NCBI RefSeq assembly: GCF_001583435.1
Contig: NZ_CP013251.1
Location: 121,001-185,000 of the forward strand
Origin: Endozoicomonas montiporae CL-33
Lineage (GTDB): Bacteria; Pseudomonadota; Gammaproteobacteria; Pseudomonadales; Endozoicomonadaceae
Length of the DNA: 64,000 nucleotides
Direction of reading: 5' to 3'
Shown: positions 27,543 through 37,286 of the stretch, one piece after another
Numbering within the stretch: the stretch's first letter is position 1
Layout of the letters: the number at the start of each line of letters is the position of its first letter
Translations under genes and position numbers: made by a program
The notes under the pieces: model-generated
Told to the model about the DNA's origin: nothing
The model's input: only the letters and a program-made list of their open reading frames with translations
The model's database searches: none

Positions 27543-28493
27543 ATGAAAAGCCAGTTGGATCAACTCAGGAAGCTCACCAAAGTAGTGGCAGATACGGGAG
27601 ATATTGAGGCTATTCGCCAGTATCAACCGGTTGATGCCACCACCAACCCGTCTCTTATTCTCAAGGCCGCAGCACTGCCGGACTATCAGCCGTTGCTGAA
27701 AGAGAGCATTGAATGGGCACAGGCTCAGGGTGAAGAGGATATTGCTGCCCTTGCCTGTGACTGGCTGACTGTCAATATTGGCAAGGCCATTCTGGATGTT
27801 GTGCCCGGGCTGGTGTCAACCGAAGTGGATGCACGATTGTCTTTTGATACCGAAGCCACTGTTAAGAAAGCTCAGAAAATAATTGAGCTTTATCGCTCTA
27901 TCGGTGTGGATACAGATCGCGTCCTGATCAAAATTGCTTCTACCTGGGAAGGAATTCGTGCCGCCGAAACTCTGGAACAGCAGGGAATCCGGTGTAATCT
28001 GACGCTATTGTTTTCTTTTGCACAGGCTAAAGCGTGTGCAGATGCCGGCGTTTACCTGATCTCGCCTTTTGTCGGTCGGATAATGGACTGGTATAAAGCC
28101 AGTCAAGGCGTGGAACGTTTTGCACCGGAAGAAGATCCTGGTGTTCTTTCAGTGAGTAAGATCTACAACTATTACAAACAGAATGGCTTCAAGACGGTTG
28201 TGATGGGTGCCAGCTTCAGAAATATTGATGAAATACGACAGCTGGCAGGTTGTGACTGCCTGACCATTGCTCCGCCATTGCTGGACGAATTAAGTAATAG
28301 CAAAGAGCCTCTTGCTCATAAACTACAGAAGCCGTTTGAAATATCTGACAGACAGCCTGAAGCTATCACTGAATCCGTATTCCGCTGGGAGCACAATGAA
28401 GATGCCATGGCGACAGAAAAGCTGGCAGAAGGCATACGACTGTTTGCCAAAGATCAGCAGAAGCTGGAAGGCTTGTTGAGTAGTTACCTATAA
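27543..28493 (+). CDS. tal: transaldolase
   Basis: The 316-residue protein matches TalB-type transaldolases: [20 protein letters not shown] at the start, [16 protein letters not shown] near residue 30, the Schiff-base lysine in [17 protein letters not shown] near 130, and [20 protein letters not shown] near 220. It transfers dihydroxyacetone units between sugar phosphates. A GGAG lies seven bases before the ATG. It follows ulaR closely, so it probably shares its transcript and completes the non-oxidative pentose phosphate set with the broken transketolase. Confidence 0.97.
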   Translation: MKSQLDQLRKLTKVVADTGDIEAIRQYQPVDATTNPSLILKAAALPDYQPLLKESIEWAQAQGEEDIAALACDWLTVNIGKAILDVVPGLVSTEVDARLSFDTEATVKKAQKIIELYRSIGVDTDRVLIKIASTWEGIRAAETLEQQGIRCNLTLLFSFAQAKACADAGVYLISPFVGRIMDWYKASQGVERFAPEEDPGVLSVSKIYNYYKQNGFKTVVMGASFRNIDEIRQLAGCDCLTIAPPLLDELSNSKEPLAHKLQKPFEISDRQPEAITESVFRWEHNEDAMATEKLAEGIRLFAKDQQKLEGLLSSYL

Positions 28494-28541
28494 GTAGTTA
28501 CTTGAAATAAGTCGATGGTCGATTGATCATCAGAAAGCCTA

Positions 28542-28576
28542 ACCATTCAGGGTTTTAGTTATAAACCCTGAATGGT
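28542..28576. terminator. convergent hairpin between tal and the HPr-like gene
   Basis: A perfect 14-bp stem (ACCATTCAGGGTTT at 28542-28555 with AAACCCTGAATGGT at 28563-28576) and a 7-base loop lie between two converging genes. It is probably a bidirectional terminator although T-runs are short. Confidence 0.7.
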
Positions 28577-28589
28577 GTAATCAGTGACT

Positions 28590-28835
28590 TCAATAGCCGA
28601 TGCACTCCCTGATTAAGATGACAGCCTGAGACTCATCGTCGCCTGAAATGCGTAGCGTGACGTTTTCATCCATCTTCATGGTACTGATCAGTTTTCTGCC
28701 TGACTGAATATCAACGACATTGTTGTTCGCTTCAAACATTACTTTACTGTCGAAAAGGCTGCAGACCTTCATTAGTTTGTGGTACCGGCTTGTAATGTTC
28801 CTGGCGGTTCCCGGGTTAATCGTTATGGTCTTCAT
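28590..28835 (-). CDS. HPr-like protein without the active-site histidine
   Basis: From the ATG at 28835 the protein has 81 residues: MKTITINPGTARNITSRYHK at the start, then VMFEANNNVVDIQSGRKLIS and ENVTLRISGDDESQAVILI. Order and spacing match HPr: the second half aligns well with the ptsH product of this window (DVIQIHADGADEFEAVKYL). At the position of HPr histidine 15 (GLHTRP) it has NITSRY, so threonine replaces the histidine. Phosphate transfer from Enzyme I is therefore not expected. It may be a regulatory HPr paralogue. A longer frame begins at 28901. It lies beside tal, convergent with it. Confidence 0.65.
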   Translation of the reverse strand: MKTITINPGTARNITSRYHKLMKVCSLFDSKVMFEANNNVVDIQSGRKLISTMKMDENVTLRISGDDESQAVILIRECIGY

Positions 28836-29163
28836 AATTCTGCGAGAAAGCTGTTCGCTTTCTTTCCCCCTGTATAAATGATGCATGACCTGTGCAGGCA
28901 CAGATCCGCCGTTGGTCAGACGTGTTGCTGTTATGGTTCTTGGCTGCTTGCCGCAGGTAATCCCGTTACGGCGTCAGGCATTAGAGATCTGTTTCTTGTT
29001 GTAAAAGTAGGATCATATGATCTGGTTGTGTTCATATGATTGACGATTTTGGTGTACGTTATTTTGATCTGCGTCAATTATTTCATATGAAACTGAAGCA
29101 GAAGGTGTTCATACGATCTTGTGCTGAACATAATGATGCCGCTCAGCAAACAATGAGGAAAAA
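28836..29163. other. control region between the HPr-like gene and the SorC-type regulator
   Basis: These 328 bases carry no gene. The right half holds three TCATATGA boxes and one variant, listed separately, and a near-consensus FNR/Anr box TTGATctgcGTCAA at 29064-29077. The left half shows nothing beyond the leader of the HPr-like gene. Confidence 0.5.
29013..29116. promoter_or_regulatory. repeated TCATATGA boxes, probable SorC-type operators
   Basis: The 8-bp palindrome TCATATGA occurs at 29013-29020, 29032-29039 and 29083-29090, with TCATACGA at 29109-29116. The first two are 19 bases apart. They end 48 bases before the regulator start. The SorC-family protein they precede is the most likely binder. 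Confidence 0.6.
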
Positions 29164-30138
29164 ATGGAGTCTATTGATTGCGCAGAATGTGACACGGAGC
29201 TACTGACCAGAGTTTCTATTCTTTACTATCAGGAAGGCTGGACTCAGGATCACATTGCCAGAGAGCATAAAATATCAAGGATTAAAGTCGGTCGCCTGCT
29301 GAAAAAAGCCAGGGATCATGGCATTGTCGAGATCAATATCAGGCATCACCCCGTTTACAGCACCAATCTTGAGCATCAACTGCAAAAAGCGTTCGGCTTA
29401 AAGACGGCACTGGTTGCCATTGACCAGTCATCGGAAGAAGAACAAAGAAATCAGGTGGCCCGAGTGGTGCTGAAGTACCTGTCGGACACGTTAAGGGATG
29501 GTGATGTCGTTGCTGTTGGTCAGGGACGGAATATTGCCGCTATCGCCGAGACCAGTACATTTGTTCACCCCCGTAACGTTCGTTTCGTGTCGGCTATTGG
29601 CGGTACGCATCCGGCGGGTGACGAGATCAATGCCGATCATATTTGTCGTAAGCTGGCCAAACGTTTTAACGGGGTATCCGAAACTCTCTATGCCCCGGCT
29701 TATGTTGGCTCTCCGGAACTGGTCGAACAGCTGATGCAGAACGATACCGTTAAGCAGACGCTGGATCGTGCACGCAAAGCCGATATCGGCATTGTAGGTA
29801 TCGGGGATCTCAATGAAAACAACCATACGGTGAAGTTGGACTGGTTTTCCCCACAGGAGCTTGCCAAGGTACGACGTGAGCAAGGTGCCGTGGGCGATAT
29901 GATGGGTTACGATTTTTTCCGGCTGGATGGGCAGTACGTTGAATCCGATATAAAAGGCAGAATCATAGGGCTGACGACGTCTGAACTAAAACAAATGCCG
30001 GAAGTGATTGGCATTGCCAGCGAAAGCTCGAAAGTGCTGGCTACCTTTGGCGCGCTTCAGACCGGGAGTATCAGTATACTCGCCACCACCGTTAATAATG
30101 CGCTTGCCTTACTCAGTCTGGCTGAAAAACATTTGTAG
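29164..30138 (+). CDS. SorC/DeoR-type sugar-binding transcriptional regulator
   Basis: The 324-residue protein begins with a helix-turn-helix (LYYQEGWTQDHIAREHKISR and IKVGRLLKKARDHGIVEI). The SorC-type sugar-phosphate-binding domain follows from about residue 65, with VGQGRNIAAIAE, a YAPAYVGSPELVEQL stretch and VGIGDLNENN. A GAGG lies six bases before the ATG. SorC proteins respond to phosphorylated sugars and often control nearby transport genes, but no transporter is adjacent here, so the target may be itself or lost genes. Palindromic boxes upstream suggest autoregulation. Confidence 0.9.
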   Translation: MESIDCAECDTELLTRVSILYYQEGWTQDHIAREHKISRIKVGRLLKKARDHGIVEINIRHHPVYSTNLEHQLQKAFGLKTALVAIDQSSEEEQRNQVARVVLKYLSDTLRDGDVVAVGQGRNIAAIAETSTFVHPRNVRFVSAIGGTHPAGDEINADHICRKLAKRFNGVSETLYAPAYVGSPELVEQLMQNDTVKQTLDRARKADIGIVGIGDLNENNHTVKLDWFSPQELAKVRREQGAVGDMMGYDFFRLDGQYVESDIKGRIIGLTTSELKQMPEVIGIASESSKVLATFGALQTGSISILATTVNNALALLSLAEKHL

Positions 30139-30157
30139 CCAACAGCTTTGGCATTGG

Positions 30158-30176
30158 GCCGTTTAAAACGGCTTTT
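30158..30176 (+). terminator. terminator after the SorC-type gene
   Basis: GCCGTTT (30158-30164) pairs with AAACGGC (30166-30172), followed by TTTT. It overlaps the stop codon of the large gene on the other strand, so the two genes end face to face. Confidence 0.6.
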
Positions 30177-33100
30177 GTGGAAGAAAGGTCGCTGGTAAAC
30201 CGTTGTTGCTGTAAGGGGAGGTTGAAGCATCATCGTCCGGATTGATGGGCTGCTCTGGACGGCCTGTACTGTTTGGTTGGCCATTGCTGGAAGAAAAAGC
30301 TGAAGCAGCGCCGCCCGGGTAAGAGTCTTGTCCTGAGCCGACCGTAGTGGACTGGCGATGCTGAGAATTAGACAGTAGTGGGTTTTGGCCTGGCCTAGTG
30401 AAGCGGTGCCAAACATGGCGGTTTTCGTTTTCTAATCGTTGATAACTCAGGATCAGCGTTGGCTCAGAGCGTTCATAGTCATTAAGATCCTGCCCATCTT
30501 CAACAGATTCCGCTTTAGTCTGGTTTGGGTCGGCACTGATACGGTATACACTATGACGGCCGGTTGTTTCAGATGGAGGAAGAATCAACATGATAGGCCT
30601 GCGCAGGTAGCAGGCAAGTGATTTAAGAAAAAGACGTATAGAGTTTACGATTTCGCTCTCTGCTCCACGATAATGATCTCGAAAAGAGCGAAGATGACTG
30701 ATCATTTGATTGACCGTCACAGTTCTCGGATCTATTCCGTTTTGATTAAGAGCAGTCAATAAATGCTGTATATCGGGGTTGTTTACGTTGTTTACGTTGT
30801 TTAGCAATTCATGTAAAAAAGCATTGGCAGAGACTTGAGTGGACTCTTCTTCAGAAGAAACAGTATTTTCTTCTCTGGCAAGTGATGAGAGCAGGTCAAA
30901 CAAATTACCAAAAGTTTCATACTGAAATTTCAGACTTTGTGCAAGCGACTTTGTTGCGTTGTCTGCATACTCGCGCCCGGGATCAAGAGGGTTATTGGCA
31001 TTGTCCAGTTCCATCATCAGCATAGATAACAGGCTGAGCGGTGCTGCATTGTAATGGGGCAAATTGGGCTGGTTGTTTGCGTGCAAGTTCTCGAGCATGG
31101 AAGAAATTACGCTACAGTCAGAAAGCCATTGCTGGTACAGCGCTGAATCAGTGCTTACCTGTTGTAGTGGACTTAGTGGGCCGGGAGCGCTCGCTCCTTC
31201 AGTTTCAGACGGGTTGATCAGAATTGGATTAATCAGTCTTTGCAGTTGTTGGTTAAGCGCTTGCATTCTCTCCAGAGAAGACAATTCATGTTGCTCTTGA
31301 TTTTCAAGGATAAATTTCTGCCGTTCATATTCAAAGTAAAGAATAAAAAAAAGATTGTATGTTAACCAGAGATGTTGCTCACTGCCACTATCCAAGTTTG
31401 CCATGTAGGCTTCCAACTTTTCGATATAGTTGTCGGGAAAAAATGTCATAAGGTGGTCAAGCAAATCACGCTCACCCATAAATTCAGCTGCCAGAACAGC
31501 CCAGATAAATGAAAAAATAGCATCAGGATTGTTCTCAAAGTCGAAGGTACAATGTGACAATTTGTCTTTCAGGGGGCCTTCATGCTCCTTAAATCGAGCC
31601 TTGATAGTGTAAAGAAATGATGTGGTAGAAATGTTTTTATTTTTATAACTCCCTGCTTCTTTAGATAGTGATGTTATAGTGTCAAGTATTGATGGATTGG
31701 AAAAAGATCCCAACAGGAAAAACAATGGTGATCCTGTCTGCATTAAAGCGGGAAACTGGCTGACCAGGTTTATCCATAATTGCAAATGTTTTGACGTTAA
31801 GATCGCAGTTATGCTATCGCCAAAGAGTTTATCTTTTAGCTCCTGGGCAGGGTTTGGGTTTGGAGATGGATTTTGTGTTTCTTGATTGGAACCTAGGGGA
31901 TTTATTATTATCAAACTTGCGTCTAATACATCAAACATACTCTGTTCAAGTTCCTTCTTCAGGTAACGTGCAGGTTCTTCAGGTTTTTGATAATCGTTAT
32001 GTTCCCCCTTGAGGAATTTTTCGCAATGTAAGTTGATCATTTCTGCTTTCTCCATAGTCCCCTCAAAGTTGGCATTATTTTCAACAGATTTTTGATCATA
32101 TTGTCTATCAGCTTTACCAGTAGCTATGTTATCTTTTACTGTTTTCTTGATGTTTAACTTTTCTCTTTGTATTTCTTTTCTTAAAATATCGAACGATTTC
32201 GGAAATTCAGTTGGAGTCTGTTGTTCAGGCTGCTCTGGTAATAAAGTTAGCATTGCAAATTCTGTGCTTTGTGTATCAGAATATTCTGAATTGGTTGCAC
32301 CAGAATGTGGTTTTTTCTTTTTCTTTTTCTTTTTCTTTTTCTTTTTTTCCGTTTTTTCCGTTTCTTCCGTTTCTTCCTCATACTCTTTCGGGTTATCTTG
32401 AACTTCGTTGACATAAGTTGGTGTTGTCTGGGGTGTCTGGGGTGTCTGGGGTGTCTGGGGTGATTGTACAATCATCTCCGGGTCCGTTTGAGTACCCATA
32501 TGATGTTCAGGAGGCAAGGTTTGACTTTCTGCATGAGCATGACGCTGGCTCGAATTAGTTTGTGTCTCCCGAGTGATCTGTTCAGGTTTGGGGGGTAATG
32601 CCTTCTGTGGCTGGCTTGCCTTGATTTTTTTAGCCAGCTCTTCATTTGTCGTAGCCAGCTTTTCATTTGTCGTAGCCAGCTCTTCATTTTTCTTAGCCAG
32701 CTCTTCATTTTCCGTAGCCAGCGCATTCGTCTCGCCCGTCTTTTTTTCCAGTTGTGCAGTGGTTTTTTGCAGTTCCTCCTTCAGTTGATCAATTGTGTTC
32801 TGTTGGCTCGAAACTTGCTTTTGTTGTTTTTGTAACTGACCGGAAAGATGATTATTTTCAGCTTGTAATGTTCGATTTTCACGGGTTGGTTTAGAGTTTG
32901 TTCCGGAAGATTGATCATACCAATAGTTTCGCTGTGGTATGAATTGGTGTGAAACAGAGTTGGCGGTGGAGGGCTTGGAAAAATGCCCTTGGCCGCCAGG
33001 TGCCACCAAACCAGTAACTGGTAACATCGGGTAATAATAAGTAGCTTGAGGCGCCACGAAAGGAGTCGCCGGAAGTGTCGGCGGAGTGTTTGGCCAGTAG

Positions 33101-33456
33101 GTATACTGAAGGGGGGTATTAGAGTATCGATGTAAACGTGGAAGAAAATAGCGCAGGCCATCAATTTCCAGACTGTATTGTTGTTGGTGATGCTGACCAT
33201 GTGCTGCTATCTCTATGTCCAACCCATGAGCATTGCCCGAATTATCCCTAACAATGAGCCTTGCACGTTGCCCCCAAGTGTGAATGAAACAATCAGACGG
33301 CAGTTGCAGCATATTATTGTTGACTGATATACCAAAGTTGCTTGTAAGGTATTGCAGACTATAGGCGTTAAGGTATGAACACGAGAAATATGCTGAAAAA
33401 AATAGCAAAAAGCGAAGTGTCATATTTTTTACCATTCTGAACATTTTTCTGAACAT
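30163..33456 (-). CDS. large secreted coiled-coil protein with low-complexity repeats (1097 aa), function unknown
   Basis: The N-terminus has basic residues and a hydrophobic stretch (MTLRFLLFFSAYFSCSYLNA, with methionine 12 the likely true start), which reads as a signal peptide with cleavage near residue 31. Then follow a small beta-rich domain (33-110), a Pro/Tyr-rich linker, and a coiled coil (about 194-280) built of heptad repeats ENEELAKKNEELATTNEKLA. Next come a Thr-Pro-Gln repeat (332-345), an acidic patch, a run of about a dozen lysines (371-382) and a long helical C-terminal region. Endozoicomonas-type genomes carry such proteins, but I recognise no family. A secreted or host-directed role is inference. 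No membrane anchor is visible. Confidence 0.75.
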   Translation of the reverse strand: MFRKMFRMVKNMTLRFLLFFSAYFSCSYLNAYSLQYLTSNFGISVNNNMLQLPSDCFIHTWGQRARLIVRDNSGNAHGLDIEIAAHGQHHQQQYSLEIDGLRYFLPRLHRYSNTPLQYTYWPNTPPTLPATPFVAPQATYYYPMLPVTGLVAPGGQGHFSKPSTANSVSHQFIPQRNYWYDQSSGTNSKPTRENRTLQAENNHLSGQLQKQQKQVSSQQNTIDQLKEELQKTTAQLEKKTGETNALATENEELAKKNEELATTNEKLATTNEELAKKIKASQPQKALPPKPEQITRETQTNSSQRHAHAESQTLPPEHHMGTQTDPEMIVQSPQTPQTPQTPQTTPTYVNEVQDNPKEYEEETEETEKTEKKKKKKKKKKKKPHSGATNSEYSDTQSTEFAMLTLLPEQPEQQTPTEFPKSFDILRKEIQREKLNIKKTVKDNIATGKADRQYDQKSVENNANFEGTMEKAEMINLHCEKFLKGEHNDYQKPEEPARYLKKELEQSMFDVLDASLIIINPLGSNQETQNPSPNPNPAQELKDKLFGDSITAILTSKHLQLWINLVSQFPALMQTGSPLFFLLGSFSNPSILDTITSLSKEAGSYKNKNISTTSFLYTIKARFKEHEGPLKDKLSHCTFDFENNPDAIFSFIWAVLAAEFMGERDLLDHLMTFFPDNYIEKLEAYMANLDSGSEQHLWLTYNLFFILYFEYERQKFILENQEQHELSSLERMQALNQQLQRLINPILINPSETEGASAPGPLSPLQQVSTDSALYQQWLSDCSVISSMLENLHANNQPNLPHYNAAPLSLLSMLMMELDNANNPLDPGREYADNATKSLAQSLKFQYETFGNLFDLLSSLAREENTVSSEEESTQVSANAFLHELLNNVNNVNNPDIQHLLTALNQNGIDPRTVTVNQMISHLRSFRDHYRGAESEIVNSIRLFLKSLACYLRRPIMLILPPSETTGRHSVYRISADPNQTKAESVEDGQDLNDYERSEPTLILSYQRLENENRHVWHRFTRPGQNPLLSNSQHRQSTTVGSGQDSYPGGAASAFSSSNGQPNSTGRPEQPINPDDDASTSPYSNNGLPATFLPQKPF
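32311..32348. repeat. TTTTTC hexanucleotide repeat (polylysine tract)
   Basis: About six TTTTTC units run through 32311-32348 inside the large secreted-protein gene; on its coding strand they are lysine codons. Changes by whole units would alter the lysine number by two without shifting the frame. Confidence 0.85.
32421..32462. repeat. 9-bp tandem repeat GGTGTCTGG
   Basis: Four or so copies of GGTGTCTGG lie in tandem inside the large secreted-protein gene and encode the Thr-Pro-Gln repeat. They are in frame and probably vary in number between strains. Confidence 0.85.
32630..32715. repeat. 21-bp heptad-encoding repeats in the coiled coil
   Basis: Four tandem units of about 21 bases (TAGCCAGCTCTTCATTTGTC and variants) encode successive heptads of the coiled coil. 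The unit length of three turns per repeat keeps the helix register if copies are gained or lost. Confidence 0.75.
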
Positions 33457-33740
33457 TTTTGTCTGGGTTTTTTGGCAACATTCTTACGACGTATCTCAGT
33501 ATTACTTTTTGTCCGATTGGTTGTCAGAGACGCCCATGTGCTGCGAGAGCAAAAAACATAGTTTAGAATTCGTCCGATCTAAAATAGTTGTTTTTTTGGT
33601 TATGTCCATCCATGGAATGCCGGTTATGCATGCAGGGGCAAGACAACAAAACAACAAAACAGGAGAACGACTGTTATCTTTCGGGTAATTCAGACAAAAT
33701 AGCCCGAACAAAATTCTGTACTAACTTTTCAGGAACCTCC

Positions 33741-34985
33741 ATGCAACGCTTATGCAATAAACGGATTGTCCTCGGCGTGACCGGTGGGATTGCCGCCTAT
33801 AAAAGTGCTGAGCTGATCAGGTCACTCACCAGGCTGGGTGCAGATGTCAGAGTTGTTATGACGAAAGCAGCCTGTGAGTTCATCACTCCGCTGACACTTC
33901 AGGCGCTGTCTCATAACCCGGTACACCTCGACCTGCTGGATACTCGTGCAGAAGCGGCCATGGGGCATATTGAACTGGCGAAATGGGCGGATATTGTTCT
34001 TGTTGCCCCGGCAACGGCTGATTTCATTGCCCGTCTTGCCGGTGGTCAGGCCGATGACCTGCTCACTACGTTGTGTCTGGCAACAGGCGCGCCAATCTGT
34101 CTGGCGCCTGCCATGAACCAGGGTATGTGGCGTGATGAGACCACGCAGGAAAACGTTGCAAAGCTGGCGAGCAAAGGGCTGAAAATGTTTGGCCCGGCTG
34201 ATGGCAGTCAGGCCTGCGGTGACGTGGGACCAGGTCGTATGCTGGACCCTGACGAAATCGCTGTGCATACCGCTGAAATGTTTACTCACGATATTTTCAC
34301 GGGGCAGAATGTCCTGATTACAGCAGGTCCCACCCGGGAAGACATTGATCCGGTTCGATATATTTCCAACCATAGTTCAGGAAAAATGGCCTATGCACTG
34401 GCTGAAGCCGCTGTGGAAGCGGGTGCCAGAGTGACAATGGTCAGTGGTCCGGTGACCCTCGACAAGCCTGACCGTGTGAAAGTGGTTGATGTGATCAGTG
34501 CCCGTGAAATGCACGATGCCGTTATGGACAACATTGACGACATTGATCTGTTCATTGGTTGTGCTGCCGTGAGTGATTATCGTCCGGTTGAAATCCTGAA
34601 AGACAAGATTAAGAAAGACCCCGGCAACTCTGAAGAAATTCTGGAGCTCAAGCTGGTGCGTAATCCGGATATCGTTGCGTCTGTCGCGGCGCGGGAGAAT
34701 GCTCCGTTTGTTATTGGGTTTGCGGCTGAAACCAGCCATGTCATCGAATATGCGACCAGCAAAATGCAGAAGAAAAAGCTGAATATGATTGTCGCCAATG
34801 ACGTTTCGGATCAATCCATTGGTTTTTCCAGTGATAGCAATGAAGTGACCATGCTGGCTGAAGGTATGCAAACCGCGCTCCCGAAAGCATCCAAAAAAGT
34901 GCTGGCCCGTAAGATTTTGAATGTAGCCTCTCGTGGCTACCATCAGTGGAAAAGTCATCAGTGGAAAGAAGAGCAGGAATCATGA
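33741..34985 (+). CDS. coaBC: bifunctional phosphopantothenoylcysteine decarboxylase/phosphopantothenate-cysteine ligase
   Basis: From the ATG at 33741 ([20 protein letters not shown]) the protein has 414 residues. The N-terminal flavin decarboxylase CoaC has [14 protein letters not shown] and PAMNQGMW near residue 125, and the ligase CoaB begins around [20 protein letters not shown] near 190. It makes 4'-phosphopantetheine from phosphopantothenate in coenzyme A synthesis. AGGAACC precedes this start; a longer frame upstream to 33588 is not supported. It overlaps dut by four bases (ATGA), so the two are translationally coupled. Confidence 0.96.
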   Translation: MQRLCNKRIVLGVTGGIAAYKSAELIRSLTRLGADVRVVMTKAACEFITPLTLQALSHNPVHLDLLDTRAEAAMGHIELAKWADIVLVAPATADFIARLAGGQADDLLTTLCLATGAPICLAPAMNQGMWRDETTQENVAKLASKGLKMFGPADGSQACGDVGPGRMLDPDEIAVHTAEMFTHDIFTGQNVLITAGPTREDIDPVRYISNHSSGKMAYALAEAAVEAGARVTMVSGPVTLDKPDRVKVVDVISAREMHDAVMDNIDDIDLFIGCAAVSDYRPVEILKDKIKKDPGNSEEILELKLVRNPDIVASVAARENAPFVIGFAAETSHVIEYATSKMQKKKLNMIVANDVSDQSIGFSSDSNEVTMLAEGMQTALPKASKKVLARKILNVASRGYHQWKSHQWKEEQES

Positions 34986-35437
34986 GATCCATCAAAACCC
35001 GTATTCTGGATAACCGTCTGGGCAACGAATTCCCACTGCCTGCCCATGCGACCGATGGGTCTGCAGGCATTGATTTGCGTGTCTGTGTCGATGAAGCCAT
35101 CACACTGGAACCGGGTCAGACTGAACTGCTGCCGACTGGTATGGCGATTCATATTGAAGACCCTTCTCTGGCAGCCATGATTCTGCCTCGCTCCGGTTTG
35201 GGTCACAAACACGGCATTGTACTGGGTAACCTGATTGGTCTGATTGACTCTGATTACCAGGGACAGTTAATGGTCTCTTGCTGGAACCGTGGCAATACCA
35301 CTTTTACCGTTGAGCCGGGCGAGCGTATTGCCCAGCTGGTGCTGGTGCCTGTGGTACAGGCAGAACTGGATATTGTTGACAGTTTCGAAGAAAGTGATCG
35401 CGGTGCCGGTGGCTTTGGACATACCGGTAAACACTGA
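34982..35437 (+). CDS. dut: dUTP diphosphatase
   Basis: The 151-residue protein [20 protein letters not shown] has all five dUTPase motifs: [42 protein letters not shown] and the C-terminal [13 protein letters not shown]. It hydrolyses dUTP to dUMP and keeps uracil out of DNA. Its start codon overlaps the coaBC stop; a longer upstream start at 34946 overlaps coaBC too much to be credible. Confidence 0.97.
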   Translation: MRSIKTRILDNRLGNEFPLPAHATDGSAGIDLRVCVDEAITLEPGQTELLPTGMAIHIEDPSLAAMILPRSGLGHKHGIVLGNLIGLIDSDYQGQLMVSCWNRGNTTFTVEPGERIAQLVLVPVVQAELDIVDSFEESDRGAGGFGHTGKH

Positions 35438-35572
35438 TCAGATGTGAATGAATAATCGCTTTTGGTTAAACAATATTGGTTTTAAGTCTTGTACTATGAC
35501 CGTCGAAATGAATAATTATGCTTTCTTTTTTTGACTGGTGATTCAGACAACCATCAGTGATTCTAAAAATAA

Positions 35573-37118
<1,546 letters not shown>

Positions 37119-37142
37119 ACGTATCTTGCCTGTGTCGTCTTG

Positions 37143-37165
37143 AAAAAGCCCCGTGTGGGCTTTTT
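37143..37165 (+). terminator. intrinsic terminator after slmA
   Basis: AAAAAGCCC (37143-37151) pairs with GGGCTTTTT (37157-37165), a compact GC stem running straight into T5, 24 bases past the slmA stop. Confidence 0.9.
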
Positions 37166-37286
37166 CTGTATCCGGACACTGAACATTTCAGCCTGTTTCC
37201 TGTCGGTGACTGGAAACATTTACATATCGAGCCCTGTTTTATTCCCCCCGATAATGAAGCCTGAATAAAATCAACAGGGGAAAGGT

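Noticed and set aside
32126-32401. Phenylalanine-rich plus-strand frame
   Set aside because: Arises from reading the polylysine-coding repeat of the large secreted protein backwards.
33588-33740. Upstream extension of coaBC by 51 codons
   Set aside because: The extension lacks family similarity and the ATG at 33741 has a ribosome-binding site in the right place.
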